Source: Apostichopus californicus
Lineage: Eukaryota > Echinodermata > Holothuroidea > Aspidochirotida > Stichopodidae
Assembly: GCA_020650975.1 (NCBI GenBank)
Contig: JAIPMN010035992.1
Location: forward strand, 1-26,190
Length of the DNA stretch: 26,190 nucleotides
Direction of reading: 5' to 3'
Part shown: positions 1 to 13,300 of the stretch, piece by piece
Position numbering within the stretch: the stretch's first letter is position 1
Layout of the letters: each line of letters begins with the position of its first letter
Made by a program: the position numbers and the translations under genes
Notes under the pieces: model-generated
Databases searched by the model: none
Told to the model about the DNA's origin: nothing
What the model saw: the letters and a program-made list of their open reading frames with translations, nothing else

Positions 1-1096
1 AAACCTTGCAACGTCGTTCTTTCGACAAACAGGCAATGAGCGCTAAAGGCAACACTAGCAGGATAAAGTGTAACCTGCAGAGACTATTTGTGGCAAAGTA
101 GCATAAATGTTATATATTTGTTGTACCATGATTGATATTGATAATTGTAGAGACAGAGCAAAGATTTGAAATTAGGATTTGAAATTAAAACTTCCAGTAT
201 TGAGATACTGCGTCATTGATGCTCTTGTCTAGTTATGATATTGTCCCATTACTAATGTTAAATGAGCATTAACTACTGTATCTATTCAAATATGGGACAT
301 GGTTCTCTGAAACATTTCACTCAACTGAAATGTGTCACTTGATTAAATATCAAAGACTTGAGCAATTTAATTTGTGAAAAACCATCATATCAATCCATAA
401 CAAGTCTTCAATGTCTTTTATTGTTGACGGTTTTGCTGTTTCTTCTTGTTGTCTCAAGAACACATTCCCATCTTTATGATGTGGAGTAATGAGCTGATAT
501 TTTGAACTTGTATTTATGAACAATGTTTTTATTAGCTGATTGGTTCAATTAGTTGATGGTGGTCATGGTTGTGATATTTAATAGAATACAAGCAATAATG
601 AGGAGAAGTGTGCACTGCGAAACCCTCATGTTCATAGGAGATCCATAGCACCCTTCTTCTGTGTACATTGTTTTGAAAAATGTTTCACAAACTACCTGTA
701 TATTTTCCTTATGTAAGTACCAGTGCAGCTTTTATAAAGATTCCAATCATTTAATACTGTGTCAGAGTTAGTAACAATTATCCTTAGTAGTGATTTAATG
801 CAAAACTTCTTCCTTCCATGTTGCACCTTCTTTTCCTCTTTGTCTCTTTTGTTTTGATTACAAGTAAGAATGTGAGCTGGATGATCTATAATATGGTTCT
901 AGTGATGACAGATTAAACTACATCACATTATGATGATTTCTAGTCTTTTTCTGATGGCTACACCACTTCTCATCTCATTCATTGCAAATGAAAGTACCTG
1001 TCCATCAGCATAGAACTTAATGTATCATATTCGCCTGGAATATACAATTAATTGTAGCTCATTTTTATTCATTCTCCTTATATTCTTTCTTTTTAG
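1..1096. other. Upstream intron or 5' region of CYLD, no gene recognised
   Basis: AT-rich sequence ending in the polypyrimidine tract and AG of the Death-domain exon. The first 100 bases are richer in CpG and carry a short open frame, but no donor there has the phase needed to join the next exon. No CAP-Gly or Death helix 1 sequence was recognised. Confidence 0.6.
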
Positions 1097-1372
1097 CAAC
1101 TCTTGAGTCTAAAAAGCTCAATAGGATGAACATGCGGAAAGTGGCAGAAAAACTCCAGCTAAGTCAGACGCAATTGATGGATATGTTAGCATTGAACCCT
1201 GAAGACTTTAAACGTTATAAAACTGATACTGTCAAAGGAGATCATCTTTTAGCTGTAATAGTTGCTTGGAAGAAAAAGCATTGTCAACAGTATGGAGAGT
1301 TGGAAGCCTTTGAAAAGTTGAAAGATCTGCTAGGAATGTATGACCAAAGAGAAGCATTAGCTGAACTTTCAG
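1097..1372 (+). CDS. CYLD: CYLD exon: Death-domain-like fold
   Basis: The acceptor follows a T-rich tract ending in AG at 1095-1096; the donor is GT at 1373. The exon starts with two bases of a split codon and ends with one base, which joins the next exon to form GAT (Asp). The peptide shows the Death-domain pattern: [14 protein letters not shown] matches the helix 2-3 core (R-x-V-A-x-x-L-x-L), then a conserved Trp in [10 protein letters not shown], then helices ending in EALAEL. No in-frame stop precedes the ATG at 1126, and helix 1 would fall partly upstream. Translation therefore probably starts in an earlier exon rather than at 1126. Death domains mediate homotypic contacts in NF-kB and apoptosis complexes, but vertebrate and insect CYLD are not known to me to carry one. 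An alternative is another helical Death-fold member such as CARD; the Trp and the A-x-x-L motif favour Death. Confidence 0.82.
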
Positions 1373-4300
1373 GTATTACATCCTTTTCACTTTTAAAAAT
1401 TGCTGCAGTGTAGTTGTTTGTGATATTGGCAGACATAATAATAAAGATACCCATTCTCTGACTGACATGACATCTATCAAGTATTAAATTATTTTAAATT
1501 GAGCATCTGCTCACTTGCATGAAATTATTCAACCAAGAGAAGTTTTTTGTTTTCCAAATGAGTATTTACTACTTAAGTTTTATAAGATTTATGGATTTCA
1601 AAATATGTTGATAATATCAAAACAAGTACAAATGTATTTACACATGTATGATCCTAGTTTTACACACACTGAATATTCTTAATTTGATATCATCATTAAT
1701 TTCAAACACATTTGGGTAACGTCTACAGAGTTGCACAATTTCAGTTTTCATTTTCAGCGTTCAGTGTTGCCCAAAAGTTGTCTTAACATTTTCTAATACT
1801 CTGCACACAAATCATATTATTATACATGTTTTGTATAACAAATGCATTCCATAGTTTTATATTATATTTAAAAGTGAATGTCACACATATTTTATGTCAC
1901 ATTCCTTTAGATGGATCTTCTGTTGACCCTCCAGAGGTAACAAACCGATCAGAAGGGGCAGTTGGAGGTGTACCACCTGAAGAACCCCCTTACCCAGACT
2001 TAACCTTGGATTCCTTGGTGGAGGTCAATTATGGTGAACATACTTTATCAGGTGTCATTGCATGGATTGGTGAAATCAAGGGAATAGATGGACATGGCAT
2101 ACTTGCTGGTGTGGAACTGGTAAGTCAGATCTGAGGTATTTATTGACCTTTGGCCCTTAACCTCTGTTCTGGAAGTCTGCAAGAAAGAAGTTCCCATCAT
2201 GAGGCACCTTCCTACCAAATTGCAAAAACTTGACACAAAATAACACATATGCACAAACAGGACAGACGTTTACTCCTCCCTCAAATAATGGCTTTCAGTT
2301 ACCTAACCATGGGTGACCTCCCCCCCCCCCCCTCATAAGAAATTAAAATGGGTGTAGAAGTTAACTTCTAAGGTCTTAGAGAATATGCACCTGATCAGTC
2401 TGACAACCAGCATATTCAATGATCTGTAGGATTGGAAGAAATTTTGTTTCTTTTCAGAAGAAGTTGTGGCTTTTTTCCGCAAGTGATGATCATTTCCGTA
2501 CTCCAACGTTTAAACAATTAGAAAATAGTTCTAAACGTTTAAAATGAGTTTCGTTCATTTAAACGTTTCCAAGTGTAAACTGCACAGCCCTAGATTTTAC
2601 CTTAATCTGCTCTACAGTTCATGGTAATAGCAAGTGTTTACCTGTGTGCAATGTATCTTTGTGCTGGGTGTTAAATTCTGTTGTTTTGTCATAATGCTTT
2701 GCTTGATTGGTTACTTGCTGTAGGCATCCAGTCAAGTTGGCGTGTGTGTGTTTGCGAGCGCATGGATGTGTGTGTGTATGTAATGTCCTTGCTTGTAAAC
2801 TCAATATCTCAAGATAGCTAACATGTGCATCTGCAGTTCTCATATTTGGCATATGGCTTCCTTATTCATAGCTTCCCCATAGTTAGTACAAGAACCCTAT
2901 TGTTTTAGGTGGAAGGCAAAGATCATTTGAAGTGAGGATCAGGCAACATGTGAAAATCTCAAAATCACTGTATCTCCAGAACCTGAACATCAAAGGAGCT
3001 CATGAATGCATGGTATGATAGCCTTATATATTGTAAACGTTTTACACAATTTGATGTAGGACAGAGTTCATTTAAGGTCACTAGGGGTCAAAAGTGAAAT
3101 CTTTGTAATATGATATCTCCAGAAAGGAAACTTATTGGCTCTCATATTTTGCATGTGGTTTCCTTACAATGAGTTAAAGAACTGTGTTGTTTCGGGTGAT
3201 GGTCAAAGGTCATCTGGGGACAGCAGAAGGCAAAATGTGAAAATCTCAAAAATGTAGTACCTCCAGAACCTGAACATCAAAGGAGCTCAGGTATGCATGG
3301 TATGATTGCATTATATAGCGTAATGTTTTTACACAATTTGGTGTAAGTCAGAGTTCATTTAAGGTCACAAGGGCTCAAAACTTGAAATCATTGTAAACAC
3401 GATATCTCCAGATAGGAAACTTGATTTGCTCTCATATTTTGAATGTGGCTTCCCTATAATGACTACAAGAACCGTATTGCTTTGGGTTATCAAATTTCAC
3501 ACGCAAGCACAAAACTTGTAAAAATGATATCCCATTATAAGTTACGTCACATTGCTCATATTTGGCATGTGTCTTTCTTACAACATAAGAACCCTAATAT
3601 TTTGATAGAGGTCATAGGTCATTTCGGGTCAGCAGAGGTCCAAATTTCACAATATCAATGGATCTCATCAGGTTAGCTATAACAACTGCAAATTCAGGTC
3701 TTTGTTGTTAGAGTGAGAATGCAAAATCAACTAACAACAACAAACAATGTCCCTCTGTCTTTCTTTCATCATTGTGGTATTATGTCTCAAGATTTCCGGT
3801 CATCAAACCTTGTAAGCATTGAGTCGGTTTAGATTTATACTGCTCCCCATCTGCAGTATGAACTTAAGCCAGGGTTAGCTAGTGAACTACTCTTTGTGCT
3901 GCATATATAATGTATTTATAGGCAATAAACCACTGTAAGGGATTTCCCTCTGGTTTTATTCAAAGGATAACTATCTTGATGTTGGAGGAACTGATGGAAC
4001 TTTTAGTGGCACCAGATGTTTCAACTGTCAGTATGGCAGGGGGTTGATTTTACCTCTAAGCAGATGTAAACCTGACTCACGGTTCCTGACAGAAACAGAA
4101 ACATTTAACAAGAAGGAAAAACTAACAAAAGACGGTAAGTAGTACTTACTGTAATACTAAAATAAGATTCAGAGAATTTGGACTATTGATTACAATGTTA
4201 CTATTCATACTGGGCTTGAATATTGGACTTGAGTATGTTGACTCTATTTATGCACCTATTCGACTGGAATGATATTTAGAAAGCCATAAGTCTATGTACA

Positions 4301-7300
4301 TTTGCTACTTCTATTCTGTGAAATTTGCTGGGTTTTTAAGCTTCAAATGCTTCACTGCTTTGGTTGAAGTAAAAACTGGTCAGTTTTCCTTCTAAAACTG
4401 GTTTAACACAAAAAAAAATTGTATTCGTAACATTCGAGATAAAATATTCTTCCATCCCCAGAATACCTATCTTGGATATGAAAATAGTTAACCTTGTATT
4501 CATTGTCTTTGCAGACCTATGTTATATATTTTAAAGACATCTCAAATGATACTAAAAAGAAAATACTGTACATAGTTATGGCTAGCTTGCTGTTGCATAC
4601 AATACTGCAATACTGTAGTAATATCTCGGAACTTGAGCATGTTCAAATTGTGAAACAGTATTTTTTCAAAGAACAATCTCAATAGCAGCTCATTGTGTGA
4701 AAAACGTGCAGATTGCATTATAACTCACGTTGACATTTCCTCACTTAAAAATTGAAGAATTTGGGAATAGATATCTGTAGTGTAACTGTAGTTAGCTATG
4801 TATTTAGCCCAATACAACTGAAATGAATGCCAATGCTTTGTTACTGCTCCTATTAGTGCCTGTTGCTGAAATACCTTATTACAATGGAACTGGTCTAGGA
4901 GACTCATTATTTTCATAGGATTGTGCATTTACTGAAGGCTTAGGGATGATACAATTTACCATTATCTCTCAAGTTCTCCATGTGTGTAGTTTAAGAATCT
5001 ACTTATCCAATGGAAGACCTCAAAGGAAAACTTGGCAAAGAAAAAGAAGAAATGTTGTCTTCGAAGATCGGAATAATGTTTACTATTGACCTCTATGGAT
5101 CAACACGCACCACTGGTATCTCTCTTTATGGGCCCTAGCTTAAAGAAGCGTCTGTTATCTATAGCATCTAACCTGTTAATTAAATACTTGTTATTCATGA
5201 AAAATACTGTTACAAATTTTGAATTGTTTATGCTGCCGTATGCACTGTTTTGTTACGCATTTTACAGGAAGTTTTTCGTGATGCCCAGTTTTCAGTTTTT
5301 CAGTAATGTACGGGATCGACTGTAAAAACCTGTTTTAGTAACAAGACTGGTGAACCATGCATTTTATTCACCGTTATATTTTAATGGGAAGTCCTATATG
5401 TGTCTCAGTTAGGATATGTCTAAGCATCAATTAATTCAAAATTTCATATACAGCCTTATAATGATGTTACAACATTCCACATATAAAAATTATTCTGGTT
5501 TAGTGGGCCTTGATTTTTGAAGTTTTATAAAGCAGCAATTGTGTATTTCTCATTAGATTTTGGTGGCAAGGACTGTGAACCAGTTGAAGGTAACGTTGAT
5601 CCTCCAGAGAATGTTGAACTTGATCGGGTTGGAATGTTCAAAGGTATCCAAGGAGACCACAACTCCTGCTATATGGATGTCACTCTCTTCAGTATGTTTG
5701 CATACAACAGTGTCTTTGATGCAATTTTGTTCCATGATGAATCCACCAAGGATGATATCAAACAGATCAAGGATGTTCTTCGGAGAACAATTGTAAACCC
5801 TCTGAGAAGGTTTGTAGCTGGATATCATTGACCAATACATTACGTTTAAGAACTGTTTGTGTCAGGTTTTTTAACCACTAATTGAAAAACTATGACAAGC
5901 ATATTCAATCCAGGATGTTAAATCCAATTAAATTGAATCAGAAAGTCGTTAGGAAATCTCTTTAATTGTAGAAAGTTTGTCATCACAAGGTCTTTCCATT
6001 TAGTACTTATCACATGGAGATAGCAACTGGAAAATCTTCAAAGTGTTTGGCTAATACCAGCTTTGCTGTAAGAGCCTATGTATCTGTTTGTCTGTCTGTT
6101 TATCCATCCTTCCAGCTGCCTTTGCTTGAAAGAATTAGTTTGATAGAATGGTTCATAGATTTGCTTGACCTTGGACACAATAAACTTTGCATGGTGGGTC
6201 ATTAGAGTTGTTGGGGAATTTGTGATCATGTAGGGATCACAATGGGACATCGTTTGTAAAGCTACTCAAGCATTTCAAAGCAGATAATTATGATGTTGTA
6301 ATTAATTTGTCTGTCAAACAGGACTAAACTAATGTTTATCAGAAATTACCTAAACATGTTTATTAGCAAAATGCCCCATACAAACACTCGATGGCAAAGA
6401 TTGCTTGCAATTTGTTATGGGAATGAAAAGAAAAAAATTCACTTGATTACCTTAATCAATGATAAGAAGTTTAATTAGTTAACTTTTATCCTTTTACCAG
6501 TCTTTAGTTGAAATTTTGTTCAAGTTTTGTTTCTATTCCTTTCTATTTGACAATAGCATTGGCTATGTAAGAGCTGATTATGTGCTGCATTTCCGTGACT
6601 TGTTGAGTGGTCTGAGCAGCATGAAAGGTTTACGGACAGAAGAGAAAGATCCAGAAGAGTTCATACATGCGCTGCTTCAGGAGCTACTCAACGCGAAACC
6701 TTTCCTTCAGATCAGGTATGTAGTAATTGTATCACATGTTAGATCCATTAGAAATTATTATTTGAGTCTTAAAAAGTGTAGAAAACAATACCACTGTTTG
6801 GAGACCAAGAAGGGAACTTTGATAACTGCCAGATGCTATATCATCTTAAAACAGAAATATCGAAACGTGATTTTTATTTTTATTGTTTTACTTTCTTTTC
6901 CACAGTCAAGGCCAAAATGATACCATGGAATCCTTCGTGTATCAGATATTTCTGGACAAGCAAGATAATCTAGACACGTCGACAGTGTCCGATCTGCTCC
7001 ACTTGTCTTTCCTACAGTCTGACTTGAAGTTAGCTAAGGTGACTTTTTGACTATTGTACTCTCTAAGCATTTTTTGCTTGATTGTGGTTTATAGTGTATC
7101 TTGTTAAGTACCTCCACTCCTGGACTTGAATTGTGATCTAGTGAATGAAATCACTTTTGGCTACCTCTATCCAATTTGATGCTTGTAAACACAAGTAATA
7201 AAATGTTTCAAGCTTTTATTTTAATTGTATATCAATTTATGAGACCAACAATTTTCAATACATTCTTCCTGACATTTATCGATTTTTGTTCAAGTTAGGT

Positions 7301-10300
7301 TGAAAGATATACTGTGCAACATACATTTCACCTCAATGTCTAATCCTTTAAAATTAAAATCTCAATATATGTGCTAGTTGTGAAAATATGTTGCAAAAGA
7401 TCATTGTTGTTAAAGATCTTCAATAATTTTCAATGGAATTGTATAAACCTCTAGTGATCATCTAGGAATCTCAGGTATAAGGTTCAGCTACATTCCTTTT
7501 CGGAATGTTTACTGACGCTAAAAGCTCAAATGCAGTTTAGCAGATTTGATTGAAAATTTGTCAAAGAAGCTTTCTGATTGGTTGACAACCACACGTGTGA
7601 ACAGTGGGCAACATTGCATTGGTTAAATGTGCTAGTTATTAGTGTTCAAAAAAATGATTTGTTAGTTTCGAATATGTCACACTTTGTGCAAAGGGAATGT
7701 GCAGATAGTTTGCCCAGAAGTTTCCGTCAGAGATTTCTCATAATGAATTCTCAGTGATCTCAGAGGCTGCAGTGGTAGGATCTATATGACAGCACTCCCC
7801 TCTGTTTGGTTTGGGCATTTTAATAATAATAATAATAAATTACATCTATATAGTGCTTAAAACAGTGTTTCAAAGCGCTTTACAAAGGTTGCTGAAGAAG
7901 CTCATGTTCTATATCTTTCTTTGCCAGTATTTTTTGCACAGTCTCTATCAACTTGTCCTGGGGTCATGATCAGCCTGATTGGCTGTTTTTGAGATTTAAG
8001 TAACATTATCACTAGAATGATGATAAGAACATGCATATATGTCTAAATCCAAGTCTGTCAAAATGTACAGTACCTACCGTATAACTCTACAATTCCAAAG
8101 ACACTGATTACATATTTTGCAGTGGCGTCTCTCCTAAAGGAAGCACTGGATGGAGTGGTTATAATGCACACACATAATTTAACCAACTGATAAAATTGCT
8201 CTCAGGCATGGTTGCAAGGAAATATTTAATCTAAGACTTGTAATTCTATTTTACTGAAGGTTCCAGAGTGTTTAATCATTCAACTTCCGAGATACGGCAA
8301 GAAATACAAACTTTATGATTGGATCATTCCAAGCCTTGAGATGGATATCAATGCACTCATCAGAGACAGTGAGTTAATTGCATTTTTTATATAATGTGAA
8401 GTTTTTATCATCATCTCATATTTTTTGGGTCGGCAAGAAAGTCTACTGATAGAGCTCACATGCAATAAATTCCATTCCAAAAAAAAGGTGACCTAATACC
8501 GAATCTTGAAGAAAACTGCTACATTTTTTCATACCTCACCACTAACCTTTCTGAACCCCAATAATTAGTACCCATATCTCTTCCTGATTGTTTGTTGGTG
8601 TAAAGGAATTACTTTGGTTTTGTCAGAATTATTCATGATTGCAACATTTTGAAAGTACAAAGTTCTCTCAACTATATTTCTCTTTTTAATGCAATACTTT
8701 TCAATACAATGCTATCCATAGTGGCATCCTCTTTCCATGAGATTCCTGGGTAAAGCGTTTAAGGCTTTTTTGTTAAAGTTTACATAGTTGCAGAGTAAAA
8801 GTCAATATGTAAAATAAGCAAAAGATGACAACAACACTGAAACTCACAGAAAACCATTAGAAACTTTCTTGATGACAACTTCTTTGTCACCTACCACATA
8901 CTGAAGAAAGTAACAATGTCATTAATCCCCACATTTTTTATGCTTGTCTGTTGGTCCATAGACCCTTAAAAACGGAACTTTCATAAAGTTTGAAGGTGCA
9001 TTTTGTTTTTAATTTACCGCCATCAATGGGTAATATACAAAACCAGTTAAGAAATCATAAGCAATCTTAACAAAGGTGCAATGCATTATTCCACTAAAAG
9101 TACACAAGGATCTAAAGGCAGAGGTTTACAAATAGAAAACTAAGCCTAATGAACCCACGTCAGTACCGATCTATTTCCATGTATAAAACAGAGTATTATC
9201 AAGCTGTTTCACATTGTCAGCTCAAAGGAATAATTTAGTGCACACATTTTGTTTTACAGATTTTTCAGGCTTTTGAAACTTATTTCTCATAAACTACTGA
9301 AAATAGTATGTTTCTGTGAATAAAAACTGCTATTCATCTTTTCATATATGTAGCAAATTTGCTCATTTTGCATAGCATTTAGCTATTCTATACAGAATAC
9401 ATTTGCTGAGGCTCCTAGTTAATGGAAATTTGATACATGATACAAAAATTTTGAGCACTAATCTCTCTCACTTTGGAATGTAACTGTGAAACATTTTCCT
9501 GTTCTTCGTGAGACTCCCTCATAGCTGTCCATATGTTTAATCAAAGCCTTCTCCTTCGGCTGTATAAAATGTCTTCCCCAAATTTCTTTACTGCTCTGTG
9601 TTTAACATGATAAAATGTATAACAAAGATTGATGTAATAATCATGGGTTCTATGATCATTGTTGGTCTGATCTACAAAAATAAATTAATTTTGCTTTACA
9701 GGTCCCCGACAGTGCAGTGATTGTGGTAAACTTGCCTTTGTAGAATGTAAGGACTGCACACCTGATGCAACAGATGAAGACAGAGATGTCATTCAAAGCT
9801 TCTGTAAAGATTGCTATTTTGCAAGACATGTAAGATATTTTATCTTCAATATATGAATTACCTTCAAAGTTAGTCTGACAACCAATATTATCGTTCTTTG
9901 AAATGTAACTTTGATATATGCATGCTTCATAAAACAATATGTTCCTTATGCACAGGCAATCAGTCTGTACCTCCCCTGCCCGATTGCATTTCCCTAAGCT
10001 TCCCATTCAAGTCCTTTCTGTTACAGTTATTCTTGTGGTAATATGTGCAGAGTAAATCATGTTTATTAGCAACTGGGAACATGATAACCAAGACAAGGCA
10101 ATCTTGAACGTAAGAACTATTCAAGCGCAAATATTATAAAATAAATAAAGTTTCAGGTGAAATTGTGAAAACTTGTTCCTGGCTTGTGGATGCTTATTGT
10201 TGTAATATACTATATACAGTAGTGTAGTCAATCTGTACAAAATAATGGCTTGACCTGGACAAAATTGCAACAGAATTGATATCAGTTGCAAATGTCTCTA

Positions 10301-13300
10301 GAAACCATACTTAGAAACATATAAAAAAGTTAGAAAAAAGTAACCAGGGGAAATTTGCTAATTTGCATAAAAACAAAATGGCTGCCTTTACGGCTATTTT
10401 TAATAATATAGGTGGGCACACACCCTGATAGTAGTAGATATTATGCACTTATCACATATTATATATAAATGATCACTGCATATATTTGAATTGCATTTGA
10501 GCCAGAATAAATCCAAGATGGCCGCCATATCCAAGATAGCTTCTATTTCCCACCAAATCCTAGATGGCTGCCTTTTTCCAGCCAAATCAAAATTATTCCT
10601 GGTATATAGAATAGCAAAACTTATAACATTGTAATAAACATCAACATTTTTGTGGTTTCACTATAAAACTAACCCATTAACCCTTATATTACTACGGATT
10701 GACTAGACTATATCGTACTAATTACTATATCATTCAACACGGCCATACAAAGAATTCCAATACAACAAGTTACGAATAAAGGCATAATAACCTCCTATAG
10801 CTCCTCGTCCAATCTCTCAGTGGATACATGTGTTGAATTTGTACAGTTTATACCATTGCATCCGCCACACACTATTGAGCATTCTAAATCAAGCTTTCTG
10901 TAGGTGCATTTCCGTGTATCACAGTTTGTATTGCAATTACACCGCATCACCTTCATTAGAGTGTCAGGAGCAGGTGGCAGGTCTGTTTCCATAGGTTCAA
11001 GTTTACCTCGCACTCGAAGCCACCCCCATTCTTCTGGATTCAAATTGGAACCTTTGTCCATCCATTCTTGTACTTGAAAATATACACGGGCACTGTGATA
11101 GCGCGCCACCGCTGCAGTGGGAGGAAGTGTGTGTACTTGTACCGCTGAGGTCCTCTTCGCGATTTTTTCTCTAAACCGCCTGTACCGAAATTCATCTAAA
11201 CCTTCCTCACAGGATCCCCCATACAAGCAAGAAAGTGCCTTCTCGCCAGCAGATATTATGTCATCCCTTGTCGATTCTCTAGAGAATATTTCTGCTCGCT
11301 GTTTGAAGTCGGGATTACTTTTCAACTTTGTAAGTGGTACTCCTTTCCCAATACCAAGCAACCTTGATGTTGTGTCACAGCCAGAAATTGCATGTACAAA
11401 TGCTACCAGCTGACATGTGTCTGGACCCAGTGATTGTTGTATCCACTTAATATGCCATATTCTTCACTTCTTGGTGGTCTGCTCTCCTTCAGACCTAAAA
11501 TAGAGGTCAAAGGAGTTGGGCTTTGCATGAAAGCACAAAAGCACTAGAAGATCCCTGTCTTCTCCCATCAGGGTAGTGCGGCACCTGGAAACTGAATCCA
11601 CTGCACTTTGACAAATGAGCAAGTTGCATTACTTGTTGAATGAATGGTGTAGATACTGCTGTCTTCAGATCTGTCACTCAGCATGAGAATGATTTTCTGT
11701 TTGTTTCTGCTATTAGCTAGGAAGTCCACCTTCTTTGAGGTAAGAGGCATGCTCCCAACAAAGTTCACCTCTGGACCAACAACACCACCAGATCAACGGA
11801 GATGAGCTGTGTCCTTTGTAGAAGGGCCTGAACCATTTCCGTCAAACAAAATGGTTGGATTGCTGTATTTCTTCACAACATAATCTATATACAACTGGCA
11901 GATAGAATCAAATGTGGTACCTCGTTGCCATGGCAGTTGAAGGAGTGATCCACCATCAATGACATATATAACTCATTTCCTCTTTGCGTGGTTCAGGTAT
12001 ATCAGTAGCTTGAGTCATATTCCAAATTGCCTCAGATAGTACTAGCTTGTTTGCCACTCGTAGAAGTCCAGATGGCTCAAACAGAGCTGATGGGTGACTA
12101 CTGAGCTCAAATTTGAAGATGTCTGCCACATTTTCTGTATCATCGCCTGCAGCCATAACCAATCGCTGAAAGAGCAACTGAGGATCAACATCGAAGTTCA
12201 GGGACACTTTGTGGGCCATCGTAATGACGTCTTCCTTTTTCTTGAATGTGTAGTCCACAACATTCTTGCCTTCCATGGTTCCAATGATTTTATATCCCAC
12301 TTCTTTTGCTTTGTCAGCTGTCACTGTTTCATCTACTGTTACACCAGTAGCAAAATTCCGAAGAGACGAGTCCGGTCCAAATGGGTTTCTGTCCTGAAGG
12401 AATCCAAGAAGTGTCATATTGTCTTGTTCATCTTCCTTGCCTTTGTCATGTCTTCGTGCTGATCACTTGTCATGAAATGGGTGTCTGTTAGCTCTTGCAT
12501 TGCACTATTAACTTCGGCACATGCTGGCATGGATAGAAGCCATTGGGTACGTTGAGATTCATGCACTCCAAGACTTCTTGTGAACCCACCTATTGTTTTC
12601 ATGCTGTGCATAAGAACTTGCTCGATCACCAAGTCAGATGAAAGTCCAGCCCAGAACCGATCACTGCGTCAAGTAACATGGTACCCAGTGGTGAACATGT
12701 TAAATACACCTGGGTTATCTGTGTCGAGTGGTAACATCTGCTGTAGATAAATATAAGCTAATTTGGCGTAAAGGTCATGCCCTGCTGCAGCAAAGTATGG
12801 TAGTATGTCTTGAAGTTTTTTCAGATGAAGGTGTCAATTTCCTGTGCGTTCTGCTTTGCGAAACTGGCAGAGCAGGTTAATCATTTCCATGTACTGCAAC
12901 CATAAGCGTGCGGTTGCATATCCACTCATTGTACTGATATGATTCAGGAGTTTCTGTTGAACTGTCTCAAGAATTCGGTTTGAACATACTGTATCCGCAG
13001 ATATTTCATCAGCCATATTAAGTCTGTCATATTATTGAATGGAATAATGGAGGTCGTCTGGAATATCCTCGATGTTTGAAGAAGCATCAATCTGTGTACC
13101 TGTTCTCTCACTAGCACTTGCTCCAGGGTCTACTTGTGGCGTACCATTATCTTGAATGCTTTCACCAATGTCAGCCTGCTGTTGACTTAATATGTTTGCT
13201 TGCTCTTCAGTCTCTGGTATGTGGACTTTTGGGAGGCGAACATCAAATGTATCTGATGTGCTTCAAGGAGCAGGTCAATTACGTGTCGCAAGACATAGAC

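Noticed and set aside
1-111. Short open frame near the left edge with CpG-rich sequence and an ATG at about 37
   Set aside because: It has no donor in the phase required by the exon at 1097 and no recognisable domain. It could be 5' UTR, but nothing shows this.
1126-1413. A self-contained 95-residue protein starting at 1126
   Set aside because: The frame reads through a GT donor at 1373 into intron. Upstream codons in the same exon are open and the Death fold needs sequence before 1126, so this is an internal exon.
2740-3680. A CRISPR-like array
   Set aside because: The units are about 287 bp and diverged along their whole length with no short repeat-spacer pattern, and the genome is eukaryotic.
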